DNA of 16,913 nucleotides, from assembly GCA_934589835.1 (NCBI GenBank), contig CAKTOK010000035.1:1-16913 (forward strand), given 5' to 3'. The translations under genes were made by a program, and so were the position numbers. The DNA comes from an uncultured Oscillospiraceae bacterium (GTDB taxonomy: Bacteria > Bacillota > Clostridia > Oscillospirales > Oscillospiraceae). This document shows positions 6,664-13,731 of the stretch, in pieces; the stretch's first letter is position 1, and every line of letters begins with the position of its first letter. Below the pieces are notes generated by a model. It ran no database searches and was not told the origin of the DNA. It saw nothing but the letters and a program-made list of their open reading frames with translations.

Positions 6664-9126
6664 TCAGATGGTGCGCTGGCCCACAGTGACCTGCGCGGCC
6701 TGAACCACATCGGTGATGGTGACACGGCCGTCGCCGTTGATATCGCCGGCCTTCATGGCGGCCTGATTCAGGTCGCCGGCGCTGGCGGCGTAGTTTTGCA
6801 GCTTCACCACATCGGTGATGGTGATGCGGCCGTCGCCGGTGACGTCGCCGGTGACGATGATGGTCAGGCTGGACTTGCCGTTCACGGCGGTCATGCCTGT
6901 GCCCACATAGCCGGAGGTGACCTTGCTGTCGCCGTCATACACGGTGTAGCCCGAGGCATTCAGCGTCTTGACGGAGGTTTCGGGCGCAATACCGGTGAGA
7001 TAGCTGCCGGAGGGGGTCCCCGGGTCGGAACCGCCGCCGCTGCCGCCGCTGCCACCGCTGCCGCCGCTGCCACCGCCGCTGCCGCCGGAGCTGGCGGTCT
7101 TGGTGAACTGGGCGGTGTAGATGATGTCGCTGGCGCCCATATAGACCTCGCCGGAGACGAAGGGATCGCCGTCCTGATCGGTCCAGCCCTTGAAGCTGTA
7201 GGTGTAGCTGCTGTCGGCAGATTTCACGGGATTGGGGGGCGCAACGATCAGCTCGCCGCGGGACAGCTTGTAGGTGCGGACGGCGGCGCCGTCCACCACG
7301 AATTTCACGGTGTGCAGGTCGCCGAACTTGGCGTACAGCGTGTGGTGGGAGGCGGCCACCGGCGAGTTGGCGGCGATCTCCGTGCCGTCGGCGCGGTACC
7401 AGCCCTGGAAGCCGGACTGCTCCACGGTGGGCAGCTCGCCGTAGGTGTCGGTCAGCTCGTAGACGCGGCTGCCGATGACAACATCGCCCACCTGGAAGGA
7501 GACCACGAATTCCTCATCGGTGAGGTCGTCGGGATTCTGGTTGGGGTTCTTGTCCACGGTGAAGCGGCTCTCTACCAGTGTGACGGTGCCGGCACGGTTG
7601 GTACCGGTGATGGTCAGCGTGTAATTGCCGGAGGTGAGCTTGCTGAAGGCGCAGGCGCTGTCCAGCTGCCACAGGTCATAATGGTAGACGGTGTCCTTGA
7701 TGTTCTTGGAGACGTTGAAGCCGCTGCCGCCGTTGCCGGAGACAGCCTTCACGGTGATGTTGGTGATGGGGAGACTGCTGGTCACCACGCCCCGCAGGGG
7801 GAAGGAGGAGCGGTTGGACAGCAGCTCCGTGGTGAAGCCCTCGTTGCTGGGATAGAACATCCCCTCCATGCCCCAGGCGCTGCCGATGGCGGAGAGCTGG
7901 AGGCGGGAGGCGGCCTTGCCGTCCGTGGTGGTGGAGACGGCGTTGGACTCCACCAGCAGGTAGCGGCCGGTGCTGCGGTTTTGCAGGCAGTAGGGAGAGC
8001 TGCCGATCAGCGACCACATCTGCTCGTTGCCGGCGTTGGCGGCGTCCAGCGTGACCTTGCCGCCGTTGTCAGACAGGCGGCGGCCATTGCTGCTGATGGT
8101 GTAATAGCCGCTGTCGTAATAGGTAAACTGGAAGCCGCCGCCGTTTTCGGCCTTGGTCAGACCGGAGAGATCGGCGGCCAGCGCCAGATCGGTGCCTCCG
8201 TGGGGGGAAATGCGGTAATCGCCGTTGGGCAGGGGCGCGTCGGTGTTTTCATACAGCATCGCGATGGCGTCCGCCGGCTCGTTGATGTGCAGGCGGGCGT
8301 AGACGCTGAGCTGCACATCGCCGGAGCTGCCGGTGAAGTAGGCCAGCGTCTTGCCGGAGACGCGGTACTTGTCGGCGGCGTCACCGGACATCCGCTTGGC
8401 GGTTTCCTTGGAGGGCGTGTCGGAGAGCTTGCTGCACTCGGCATAAATGGCCTCGATGATCTCGGCCTCGCTCTGGTTCTTGAAGCCGCCCAGCGCGTTG
8501 AAGGCGCGGAGCACCACGCCGGTGGCGCCGCTGCGGCCATCGGAGCTGTTGGCGCCGCGGATGACGCCGGCGCCGTGGTGGACGCTGCGGCTCCAGAGCA
8601 CGTTCCGCAGGGCCAGCGAGTAGTCCTTGATGTCAAAGGTGGGTACGGCGGCCTTGAGATTGGCCAGCAGGTCGGCGTAGGCGTGGGTCTCCCAGAAATC
8701 CTTCTGGGACTGGGTAAATTCATCGGTGTAGGAACGGGCCATCTGCTGCCAGACGGCGTCGAAGTTGCTGCCGTAGCCGGGGGCGTAGGCGCCGCTGGAG
8801 CTGTACGCATAGGCGCGGTACAGCGCATCGCCCATGGTGCGGTAGAGAGAGCCGGAGGCAAATTCCTGCAGCCAGCGGACGAAGGTCAGGGGCGTACCGG
8901 CATTGCTGGCGAACATATAGATGCCGTAGGACTTGCCGCCGGGGTCACCGGGCGTTGTGGAGATCTTGCCGGGATCGGCGCTGTTGCCCGTTTCGTAATA
9001 CTGGCTCAGATCGCCCAGACCGGCGTCCGACCAGTCCTTGCTGGCGGCCATCAGGCCCGTGACCAGCAGCCCCAGCGCCAATGCGGCGGCCAGCGTCATG
9101 GCGACGCCCCGTTTCATCCATTTCAT
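6664..9126 (-). CDS. Secreted multidomain dockerin protein with a muramidase-like domain
   Basis: An 820-residue exported protein (numbered from the ATG at 9126). A signal peptide ends near residue 28. Residues 35-275 resemble the lysozyme-like domain found at the C-terminus of VgrG3 and in phage tail tips: YYETG with the likely catalytic Glu45, GDPGGKSYGIY at 60-70 and SVHHGAGVI at 181. Then come a ricin-like beta-trefoil (298-397, with GYYTISSNG and STGRYLL), an Ig-like sandwich (437-525), two InlB/Listeria-Bacteroides repeats (539-601 and 604-675, each with a GW core), a Gly/Ser linker (680-700), a small X-type module, and a type I dockerin (760-817) with two intact calcium loops, DVTGDGRITITD and DINGDGRVTITD. 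AGGGTGG lies five bases before the ATG; an in-frame GTG at 9135 is the other option. It is first gene of the operon with the cohesin protein. The substrate, probably peptidoglycan or another aminoglycan, is inferred. Confidence 0.88.
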   Translation of the reverse strand: MKWMKRGVAMTLAAALALGLLVTGLMAASKDWSDAGLGDLSQYYETGNSADPGKISTTPGDPGGKSYGIYMFASNAGTPLTFVRWLQEFASGSLYRTMGDALYRAYAYSSSGAYAPGYGSNFDAVWQQMARSYTDEFTQSQKDFWETHAYADLLANLKAAVPTFDIKDYSLALRNVLWSRSVHHGAGVIRGANSSDGRSGATGVVLRAFNALGGFKNQSEAEIIEAIYAECSKLSDTPSKETAKRMSGDAADKYRVSGKTLAYFTGSSGDVQLSVYARLHINEPADAIAMLYENTDAPLPNGDYRISPHGGTDLALAADLSGLTKAENGGGFQFTYYDSGYYTISSNGRRLSDNGGKVTLDAANAGNEQMWSLIGSSPYCLQNRSTGRYLLVESNAVSTTTDGKAASRLQLSAIGSAWGMEGMFYPSNEGFTTELLSNRSSFPLRGVVTSSLPITNITVKAVSGNGGSGFNVSKNIKDTVYHYDLWQLDSACAFSKLTSGNYTLTITGTNRAGTVTLVESRFTVDKNPNQNPDDLTDEEFVVSFQVGDVVIGSRVYELTDTYGELPTVEQSGFQGWYRADGTEIAANSPVAASHHTLYAKFGDLHTVKFVVDGAAVRTYKLSRGELIVAPPNPVKSADSSYTYSFKGWTDQDGDPFVSGEVYMGASDIIYTAQFTKTASSGGSGGGSGGSGGSGGSGGGSDPGTPSGSYLTGIAPETSVKTLNASGYTVYDGDSKVTSGYVGTGMTAVNGKSSLTIIVTGDVTGDGRITITDVVKLQNYAASAGDLNQAAMKAGDINGDGRVTITDVVQAAQVTVGQRTI

Positions 9127-9217
9127 CGTATCCACCCTGCCTTTTGTTCAAAGTCGGTCCGTTTTCGGAAAAGCGGCGCTGGACCTTCGCCGCTGATTTA
9201 CATAACGAGTCACAGAC

Positions 9218-9246
9218 AGTATACCATCAGTCCCTGTCGTTGTCTA
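9218..9246 (-). promoter_or_regulatory. Promoter for the dockerin-cohesin operon
   Basis: On the minus strand TAGACA (9246-9241), a 17-base spacer and TATACT (9223-9218). This gives a leader of about 85 bases. No second element is obvious in the leader. Confidence 0.72.
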
Positions 9247-9309
9247 CGGGAAAAGTGGGAGAAACACAAAAAAGAAGAAAAATTTGTCGGCGGAGCCACA
9301 ACATTTGGG

Positions 9310-9338
9310 TAGAAATGCGGCGGAGAATATCGTATAAT
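9310..9338 (+). promoter_or_regulatory. Promoter for the DUF4015-type glycoside hydrolase gene
   Basis: A perfect TATAAT (9333-9338) with a weaker TAGAAA (9310-9315) 17 bases upstream. The predicted start is near 9345, 36 bases before the ATG. Confidence 0.68.
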
Positions 9339-9380
9339 AGCCGGCAAAGCACACAAGAAGGCACAAGGAGAAATGAGCTT

Positions 9381-11051
9381 ATGTCAACGAAGGAAAAAGC
9401 GGCGCGGCGCGGCAGCAAGGCGGGTATCGTCATCATCCTGCTGTGTCTGGCGGGGCTGATCGCGCTGGGCGTCTCTCTTTGGCGGCAGCAGCTGCCGCCG
9501 CCGGAGCCGGAGACAGCCGTCGGCTATGCGGCATCTGCGGAGGAGACTGTCCCTGTATATGACGGAGAAGGCGCGGTGCTGGGTTCCCTCGTCCGCGGCA
9601 CGGAGGTACATTTTGTGCAGGAGGATATGGACGGCGAGGGTACGCTGGTCCGCGTGGTCAACGGCGGAGAGTACGTCTATCTGGAGAAGCAGCATCTGGC
9701 CCTGCGGTATGAGGACGCGGTGCAGGTGGACACGGTATACGCCCGCCGCGGCATCAGCCTGCTGGATGCGGCGGGAACGGCGCCGGGCTGCGCCGTGGAA
9801 AAGGGCATGGCGCTGACGGTCACCGGCTTTGACGGGCTGGACGACAGCGGCGCGGTGCTGCGCTGGCGGGTGTCCTGCCCGCGGGGCGAGGGGTACATCG
9901 ACGCTGCCAATGTCCGCATGACGGAGGCGGAGGCGCTGGCCCACTATGACGAGGAGCTGTACGCGCTTCATGCCTCCCGCGGGGACAGCTGGGGCGGCGG
10001 AGACGCCGCGGGACTGGACTATGAGCCGGTGGAGAAGGGCCCCATCGCAGGGAACGAGATGCCCGACGAGGTGCGGGCGCTGTATCTCAACGGCTCGGCG
10101 ATCCAGTACGCCGACAGCTATTTACAGGCGGCGGCGGGCAGCGGCGTCAACGCCTTTGTGGTGGACATCGTGGACGGCACCGCCGTGTCCTACGCCTCGC
10201 CGGTAATGCAGCGGTACAGCCCCTCCGCCTACGCGGCGGCCATGGACACCCGGGAGGGCTTTCAGGCCAACCTTCAGAAGCTGAAGGACGCGGGCTACTA
10301 TCTGATCGGACGCATCACCGTGTTCAACGACGCCCATCTGGCGGCGGACCATCCGGAGTATGTGATCTCGGATCTCAGCGGCACGCCGCTGAAGATCAGC
10401 TCCATGTACTGGCCCAGCGCCTATAACCGGACGGTGTGGCAGTACAAGGTGGAGCTGGCGCTGGAGGCGGCGGCACTGGGCTTCAACGAGATCCAGTTCG
10501 ACTATATCCGCTTCCCCGATGGCGCCTATGACTATGAAAAGGCGGGGACCATCGACTACCGCAACACCTACGGCGAAAGCAAGGCGCAGGCGGTCCAGCG
10601 GTTCCTGCTGTACGCGGCGGAGCGGCTCCACGGCGCGGGCTACTATCTGTCCGGCGATGTGTTCGGCGAGTGCGCCAACCCCTATGTCACGGCCTGCGGC
10701 CAGTACTGGCCCGCCATCAGCGCGGCGGTGGACGCCATTTCCGGTATGCCGTACCCCGACCATTACAGCGCCCGCGGCGACTATAAGCCGTGGGAGCACC
10801 CCTACGACACGGTGCGGATGTTCGGCGCGGCGGCAGCGGAGCGGCAGCGCGAGACGGCGTCTCCGGCGGCGGTGCGGACGTGGATCCAGGCGTACAACGC
10901 CATCCGTGAGCCGTACAACACCTACGGCGCGGAAGAGGTGGCGGCGGAGGTCAGGGCGCTGCGGGATACCGGCTGCACCGGCGGGTTCATGACGTGGAAC
11001 GGCGGCTCGGACATCGGGAAGTACCGAAGCATCCTCAGCGCCTTGCAGTAA
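9381..11051 (+). CDS. Membrane-anchored putative glycoside hydrolase (DUF4015 family)
   Basis: A 556-residue protein. Residues 1-13 are basic, followed by one uncleaved-looking membrane helix (14-34), so the rest is outside the cell. Residues 54-180 are beta-rich and probably hold two SH3-like modules, the first reading VPVYDGEGAVLGSLVRGTEV. Residues 230-550 form the DUF4015 (PF13200) barrel, related to alpha-amylase-type glycoside hydrolases. The family hallmark FDYIRFPDG (373-381) and a late Trp/Asn-rich strand GGFMTWNGGSD are present, together with LYLNGSA at its front. No activity has been firmly set for this family as far as I know, so the substrate is open. AAGGAG (9365-9370) is ten bases before the ATG at 9381. 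An ATG at 9373 is in another frame. It is divergent from the dockerin operon, which fits a shared cell-envelope role. Confidence 0.87.
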   Translation: MSTKEKAARRGSKAGIVIILLCLAGLIALGVSLWRQQLPPPEPETAVGYAASAEETVPVYDGEGAVLGSLVRGTEVHFVQEDMDGEGTLVRVVNGGEYVYLEKQHLALRYEDAVQVDTVYARRGISLLDAAGTAPGCAVEKGMALTVTGFDGLDDSGAVLRWRVSCPRGEGYIDAANVRMTEAEALAHYDEELYALHASRGDSWGGGDAAGLDYEPVEKGPIAGNEMPDEVRALYLNGSAIQYADSYLQAAAGSGVNAFVVDIVDGTAVSYASPVMQRYSPSAYAAAMDTREGFQANLQKLKDAGYYLIGRITVFNDAHLAADHPEYVISDLSGTPLKISSMYWPSAYNRTVWQYKVELALEAAALGFNEIQFDYIRFPDGAYDYEKAGTIDYRNTYGESKAQAVQRFLLYAAERLHGAGYYLSGDVFGECANPYVTACGQYWPAISAAVDAISGMPYPDHYSARGDYKPWEHPYDTVRMFGAAAAERQRETASPAAVRTWIQAYNAIREPYNTYGAEEVAAEVRALRDTGCTGGFMTWNGGSDIGKYRSILSALQ

Positions 11052-11083
11052 AAAAAGAGGGACGCGAAGGCGTCCCTCTTTTT
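11052..11083. terminator. Bidirectional terminator
   Basis: A 14-bp stem AAAAAGAGGGACGC / GCGTCCCTCTTTTT with a GAAG loop, placed directly after the stop at 11051 and before the stop of the minus-strand regulator at 11090. Confidence 0.93.
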
Positions 11084-11089
11084 ATGCGG

Positions 11090-11269
11090 TTATTCCTCCT
11101 GCGGCAGGGAGATACTGCCGTGTGCCTGCTCATATTCGTCCACGCACTGCTGGGCCAGATGCTCCAACTGAGCATTCAGGGAACGGTGATTTTTGCGGGC
11201 AATATAGGTGAGCTTGTGCAAAAGCTCCTCCGGAAAGCGAATACCGGTCTGAATGCGGTCGGTCGGCAC
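11090..11269 (-). CDS. Small ribbon-helix-helix (Arc-like) DNA-binding protein, copy 1
   Basis: A 59-residue protein starting at a GTG (11269). The frame has no ATG; GAGGGG lies nine bases upstream of the GTG, which decides the start. The sequence shows an N-terminal beta strand (IQTGIRF), helix A (PEELLHKLTYIARKN), a short turn (HRSLN) and helix B (AQLEHLAQQCVDEYEQAHG), ending in SISLPQEE. This is the Arc/MetJ ribbon-helix-helix layout, which binds DNA as a dimer with the paired strands in the major groove. It is paralogous to the protein at 11412-11591: by eye 23 of 52 aligned residues are identical, including the end SLPQxE. It is probably an autorepressor, because several TATC half-sites cover its own promoter. 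The partner genes it might also control are not evident. Confidence 0.75.
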   Translation of the reverse strand: MPTDRIQTGIRFPEELLHKLTYIARKNHRSLNAQLEHLAQQCVDEYEQAHGSISLPQEE

Positions 11270-11270
11270 T

Positions 11271-11356
11271 TGATAACACCCCTCTATCAGTTTGCTATCA
11301 TTTTACCCGAACAGAGGTTGACTATCTACAAACACTATGTTATCGTTTAGTTATCA
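11271..11356 (-). promoter_or_regulatory. Promoter of RHH copy 1 overlaid by tandem TATC half-sites
   Basis: Minus-strand TAGATA (11328-11323), a 17-base spacer and TAAAAT (11305-11300). On the plus strand CTATCA occurs at 11284 and 11295, CTATCT at 11322, TTATCG at 11340 and TTATCA at 11351. Both the first and last pairs are exactly 11 bases apart, one helical turn. A reverse copy, TGATAAC, is at 11271. The -10 and -35 boxes lie in these repeats, as expected for an operator of a ribbon-helix-helix repressor. Confidence 0.6.
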
Positions 11357-11382
11357 TTTGGTGAGGAAATACCGAAGCGGGA

Positions 11383-11407
11383 GAAAACCGCCCGCAGGGC
11401 GGTTTTC
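11383..11407 (-). terminator. Intrinsic terminator of RHH copy 2
   Basis: An 11-bp perfect stem GAAAACCGCCC / GGGCGGTTTTC with a three-base loop, beginning five bases after the minus-strand stop at 11412. Confidence 0.85.
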
Positions 11408-11411
11408 CGTG

Positions 11412-11591
11412 TTACTCTCCCTGCGGCAGGGAGAGTCTGCCGTGCTCTTTTTCATAGGCGGCCACATACTGCTCCAGCGCAAACTCCATCTCCTTGTTGG
11501 CGGAGCGCTTATGGACGGCGGCGAGCTGCTTCAGCTTGCCCAGCAGCTCCTCGGATACCCGCAGGGAAAACGGCGTGTAATAATTGGCCAT
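11412..11591 (-). CDS. Small ribbon-helix-helix (Arc-like) DNA-binding protein, copy 2
   Basis: A 59-residue protein, the same length as its neighbour. It has a beta strand (TPFSLRV), helix A (SEELLGKLKQLAAVH), the turn KRSAN and helix B (KEMEFALEQYVAAYEKEHG), ending RLSLPQGE. The start at 11591 is preferred because GGGTGA lies just upstream and because it matches the length of copy 1; in-frame ATGs at 11603 and 11630 have no ribosome site, and the last lies inside the palindrome. It is divergent from the 55-residue gene at 11695. TGATATCA palindromes cover the divergent promoters, so it probably represses itself and that neighbour. Such proteins also act as antitoxins or plasmid/phage regulators; no toxin is recognised here. 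Confidence 0.78.
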   Translation of the reverse strand: MANYYTPFSLRVSEELLGKLKQLAAVHKRSANKEMEFALEQYVAAYEKEHGRLSLPQGE

Positions 11592-11617
11592 GACATCACC
11601 CATTTCATTTTGATGGC

Positions 11618-11667
11618 TTGATGATATCATTCCGCTGGCATATAATAAGAATGCATTATGATATCAA
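11618..11667. promoter_or_regulatory. Face-to-face promoters with two TGATATCA palindromic operators
   Basis: Plus promoter: TTGATG (11618-11623), 17 bases, TATAAT (11641-11646). Probable minus promoter: TTGATA (11667-11662), 17 bases, TATATG (11644-11639). The palindrome ATGATATCAT (11621-11630) covers the plus -35, and ATGATATCA (11658-11666) covers the minus -35. The palindrome centres are 37 bases apart. The near-symmetry makes a shared operator for the small regulator likely. Confidence 0.65.
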
Positions 11668-11694
11668 AAAGACATCACGAAAGGAGAAAGCGCG

Positions 11695-11862
11695 ATGGCG
11701 GATTACCAGGCGATGTATCTCACGGCGATGGACGCCATGGAGCGGGCTATTACCCTCCTGGCGGAGGCCCAGCAGAAATGCGAGGATCTGTACGTGGCCA
11801 CCAGCGGGGAGGAGCTGCTGCACTGGCCGGAGGGCGCGCCGCGTCCGCAGGAGGACCGGTGA
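11695..11862 (+). CDS. Uncharacterised 55-residue helical protein
   Basis: A small protein I do not recognise. An AAGGAG ribosome site (11681-11686) is eight bases before the ATG, and a good promoter and a terminator bracket it, so it is probably expressed. It begins MADYQAMYLTAMDAMERAIT and appears to form one long amphipathic helix to about residue 33, followed by a short acidic stretch and a Pro-rich tail ending APRPQEDR. It has one Cys and no membrane segment or signal peptide. It is divergent from a ribbon-helix-helix regulator with shared operator palindromes. A regulator-controlled small effector, an antitoxin partner, or an anti-repressor are all possible; nothing in the sequence decides between them. 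Confidence 0.7.
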   Translation: MADYQAMYLTAMDAMERAITLLAEAQQKCEDLYVATSGEELLHWPEGAPRPQEDR

Positions 11863-11893
11863 AAAAGGAGAGCGCCTTGCGCTCTCCTTTTTC
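11861..11893. terminator. Bidirectional terminator
   Basis: A 15-bp perfect stem GAAAAAGGAGAGCGC / GCGCTCTCCTTTTTC with a CTT loop. It overlaps the stop of the 55-residue gene and lies seven bases before the stop of the ABC operon. Confidence 0.94.
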
Positions 11894-11899
11894 ATCCGG

Positions 11900-12913
11900 T
11901 CAGCGGAGGGCGGCTACGGCCTTCTCCGCGAAGCTGTTATCCACCAGACGGCTGAAATCCACCCAGTCGGCCTTTGCCAGCTCGCCGGCCTCGGTCATCA
12001 CTGTCTCCAGCCGCTCCAGCGCCGTCTGCTCCATCATAGGCACGGCATTCCATGCGTCGATCTGCCGGTGGCGAGCGGTGACAGCCTCCAGCACGTCGAG
12101 AGACGTGTCGGGGAACTGATCGCAGATGGCCTCCGCCACCTCACGGTCCGTGTGGTCCATCACCCAGCACTGGGCACGGGCGATGGCGTTGGTGAAGCCC
12201 TGTATCACTTCGGGATGGGCGGCCATGTAGCTCTGGCTGGCGAAATACGCGGTGTAGGGGATCTCGCCGGAGGCCTCGCCGATGGAGCAGAGGACATAGC
12301 CGTGACCGGCCCGCTCCACCTCGGTGGCGGTGGGCTCAAACAGCGTCACATAGTCGCCCTGCCCGCCGGTAAAGGCGCCGGCCATCATATTGAACTGCAC
12401 GGAGGTGTCCACCACCGCGTCCTGCTGGGGGACGACGCCGTTCTGCTTCATCACATACTCCAGCGTCATCTCCGGTACGCCGCCCTTGCGGCCGCCGATG
12501 ATGGTGCCGCCCCGCAGATCGTCCCAGGAGAAGCTGCCGCCGGTGCGGCCCACCAGAAACGAGCCGTCCCGCTTGGTGAGCTGGCCGAAGATCACGGGAT
12601 GATCGTCCTTGCCCTGATTGCAGATATAGATGCAGCTCTCCGGCCCTGCCAAGCCGATATCGGCGCTGCCGGACACCACGGCGGTCATGACCTTATCCGC
12701 GCCGCCGCCGTTGGTCAGCTCCACGTCCAGCCCCTCGTCGGCAAAAAAGCCCTGACTCATGGCCACATACTGCGGCGCATAGAACACAGAATGCGTCACC
12801 TCGTTGAGCCGGACGGTGACGGACGCGGCCTGTTCTCCGCCGCTGCCGCAGCCGGTGAGCAGCACCGGCAGCAGCAGGGCGGGAAGGCAGAAAAATGTCA
12901 GCAGTTTTTTCAT
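11900..12913 (-). CDS. ABC importer substrate-binding lipoprotein (NMT1/SsuA/TauA class)
   Basis: A 337-residue lipoprotein: the signal ends in the lipobox LLTGC with the lipidated Cys at 22, so it is tethered to the outer face of the membrane. The mature part matches the periplasmic-binding type II proteins for sulfonates, nitrate, riboflavin or thiamine precursors (COG0715). Typical stretches are HSVFYAPQYVAMSQGFFADEG, GSADIGLAGPES and a second lobe with FASQSYMAAHPEVIQGF. The start at 12913 is set by a GGGGGG ribosome site seven bases upstream and by the ATGA overlap with the permease stop; a TTG at 12928 in frame has no ribosome site. It is the last gene of a three-gene importer. The ligand is unknown: the divergent cysK hints at a sulfur compound, but there is no desulfonating enzyme here. 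Confidence 0.88.
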   Translation of the reverse strand: MKKLLTFFCLPALLLPVLLTGCGSGGEQAASVTVRLNEVTHSVFYAPQYVAMSQGFFADEGLDVELTNGGGADKVMTAVVSGSADIGLAGPESCIYICNQGKDDHPVIFGQLTKRDGSFLVGRTGGSFSWDDLRGGTIIGGRKGGVPEMTLEYVMKQNGVVPQQDAVVDTSVQFNMMAGAFTGGQGDYVTLFEPTATEVERAGHGYVLCSIGEASGEIPYTAYFASQSYMAAHPEVIQGFTNAIARAQCWVMDHTDREVAEAICDQFPDTSLDVLEAVTARHRQIDAWNAVPMMEQTALERLETVMTEAGELAKADWVDFSRLVDNSFAEKAVAALR

Positions 12914-13731
12914 GATCGTACCCCCCAATAATGATTCAGCATTTTTTCCGCACGCAGCACCAGCAGGTACATCAGCACCGCCGCAGCTGCAAGGATCAGC
13001 ACGCTGGTCATCACCAGATCCATGTTGAACACCTGCGAGCCGTAGACGATGAGATAGCCCAGACCGGCGCGCGAGACAAGAAACTCACCCATGATGACGC
13101 CCACCCACGACAGGCCCACGTTGACCTTCAGCGTGGAAAACAGGGTGGGGCAGTTGGCGGGGAACACCAGCATCCACAGGATCTGACGCCGTGTGGCCCC
13201 CAGCGTGTGCATGAGACGCACCTTCTCCGTGTCGGTGGCGCGGAAGCCCGTGTACATATTCAAAATCGTCACGATCAGCGAGATGGCCAGCGTCATGGCG
13301 ATGATGGCCCCTGCGCCCGCGCCCATCCAGACGATGAAGACCGGCCCCAGCGCCGTTTTCGGCAGCGCGTTCAGCACCACCAGATAGGGGTCGAGGATGC
13401 GGGCCGCCGTGTCCGACCACCACATGAGGATGGCTACCGCCGTGCCCAGCAGCGTGCCGGCGGTGAAGCCGATGACCGTCTCCAGACAGGACACGCCGAT
13501 GTGGTGCAGCAGCTGGCCGGAGCGGCACAGGGACCAGAACGTGGCGGCCATGCGGCTGGGACAGCTGGTGAGAAAGCCGTCGGAAAGGCCGGTGCGGCAG
13601 CTCAGCTCCCACAGGCCGAACAGGCCCAGCAGCAGGGCGAGCTGCCAGATACGGACCAGACGCTTCCGGCGGCGGACGGCGGCCAGATAGGCCGCGCGGC
13701 GCGGCGAGAGCGCTGCGTCATCCATGGACAT
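12910..13731 (-). CDS. ABC importer permease (SsuC/TauC class)
   Basis: A 273-residue integral membrane protein with about six hydrophobic segments: 29-45, 80-103, 115-135, 138-160, 205-220 and 240-258 roughly. The cytoplasmic EAA loop that docks the ATPase is seen at about 168-192 (VRLMHTLGATRRQILWMLVF), including the conserved Gly of LGA. The gene overlaps the ATPase gene by 14 bases and the lipoprotein gene by four. AAGGAG lies four bases before the ATG at 13731 and ten before the ATG at 13725, so the start could be either. Its job is to pass the ligand from the lipoprotein across the membrane, powered by the neighbouring ATPase. The N-terminus is basic and rather long. Confidence 0.9.
   Translation of the reverse strand: MSMDDAALSPRRAAYLAAVRRRKRLVRIWQLALLLGLFGLWELSCRTGLSDGFLTSCPSRMAATFWSLCRSGQLLHHIGVSCLETVIGFTAGTLLGTAVAILMWWSDTAARILDPYLVVLNALPKTALGPVFIVWMGAGAGAIIAMTLAISLIVTILNMYTGFRATDTEKVRLMHTLGATRRQILWMLVFPANCPTLFSTLKVNVGLSWVGVIMGEFLVSRAGLGYLIVYGSQVFNMDLVMTSVLILAAAAVLMYLLVLRAEKMLNHYWGVRS

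Noticed and set aside
6664..9126. Type VI secretion component
   Set aside because: Only the lysozyme-like domain resembles the end of VgrG3; there is a signal peptide and dockerin and no spike domain or secretion genes.
6796..9312. Open frame of more than 800 codons on the plus strand opposite the dockerin gene
   Set aside because: It mirrors a gene with clear domains and signal peptide; its product is a low-complexity Gly/Ala/Val/His text with no recognisable family, as expected in GC-rich antisense frames.
9373..9380. ATG at 9373 as start of the glycoside hydrolase gene
   Set aside because: It is in a different frame; the frame from 9381 encodes the membrane anchor and the whole domain.
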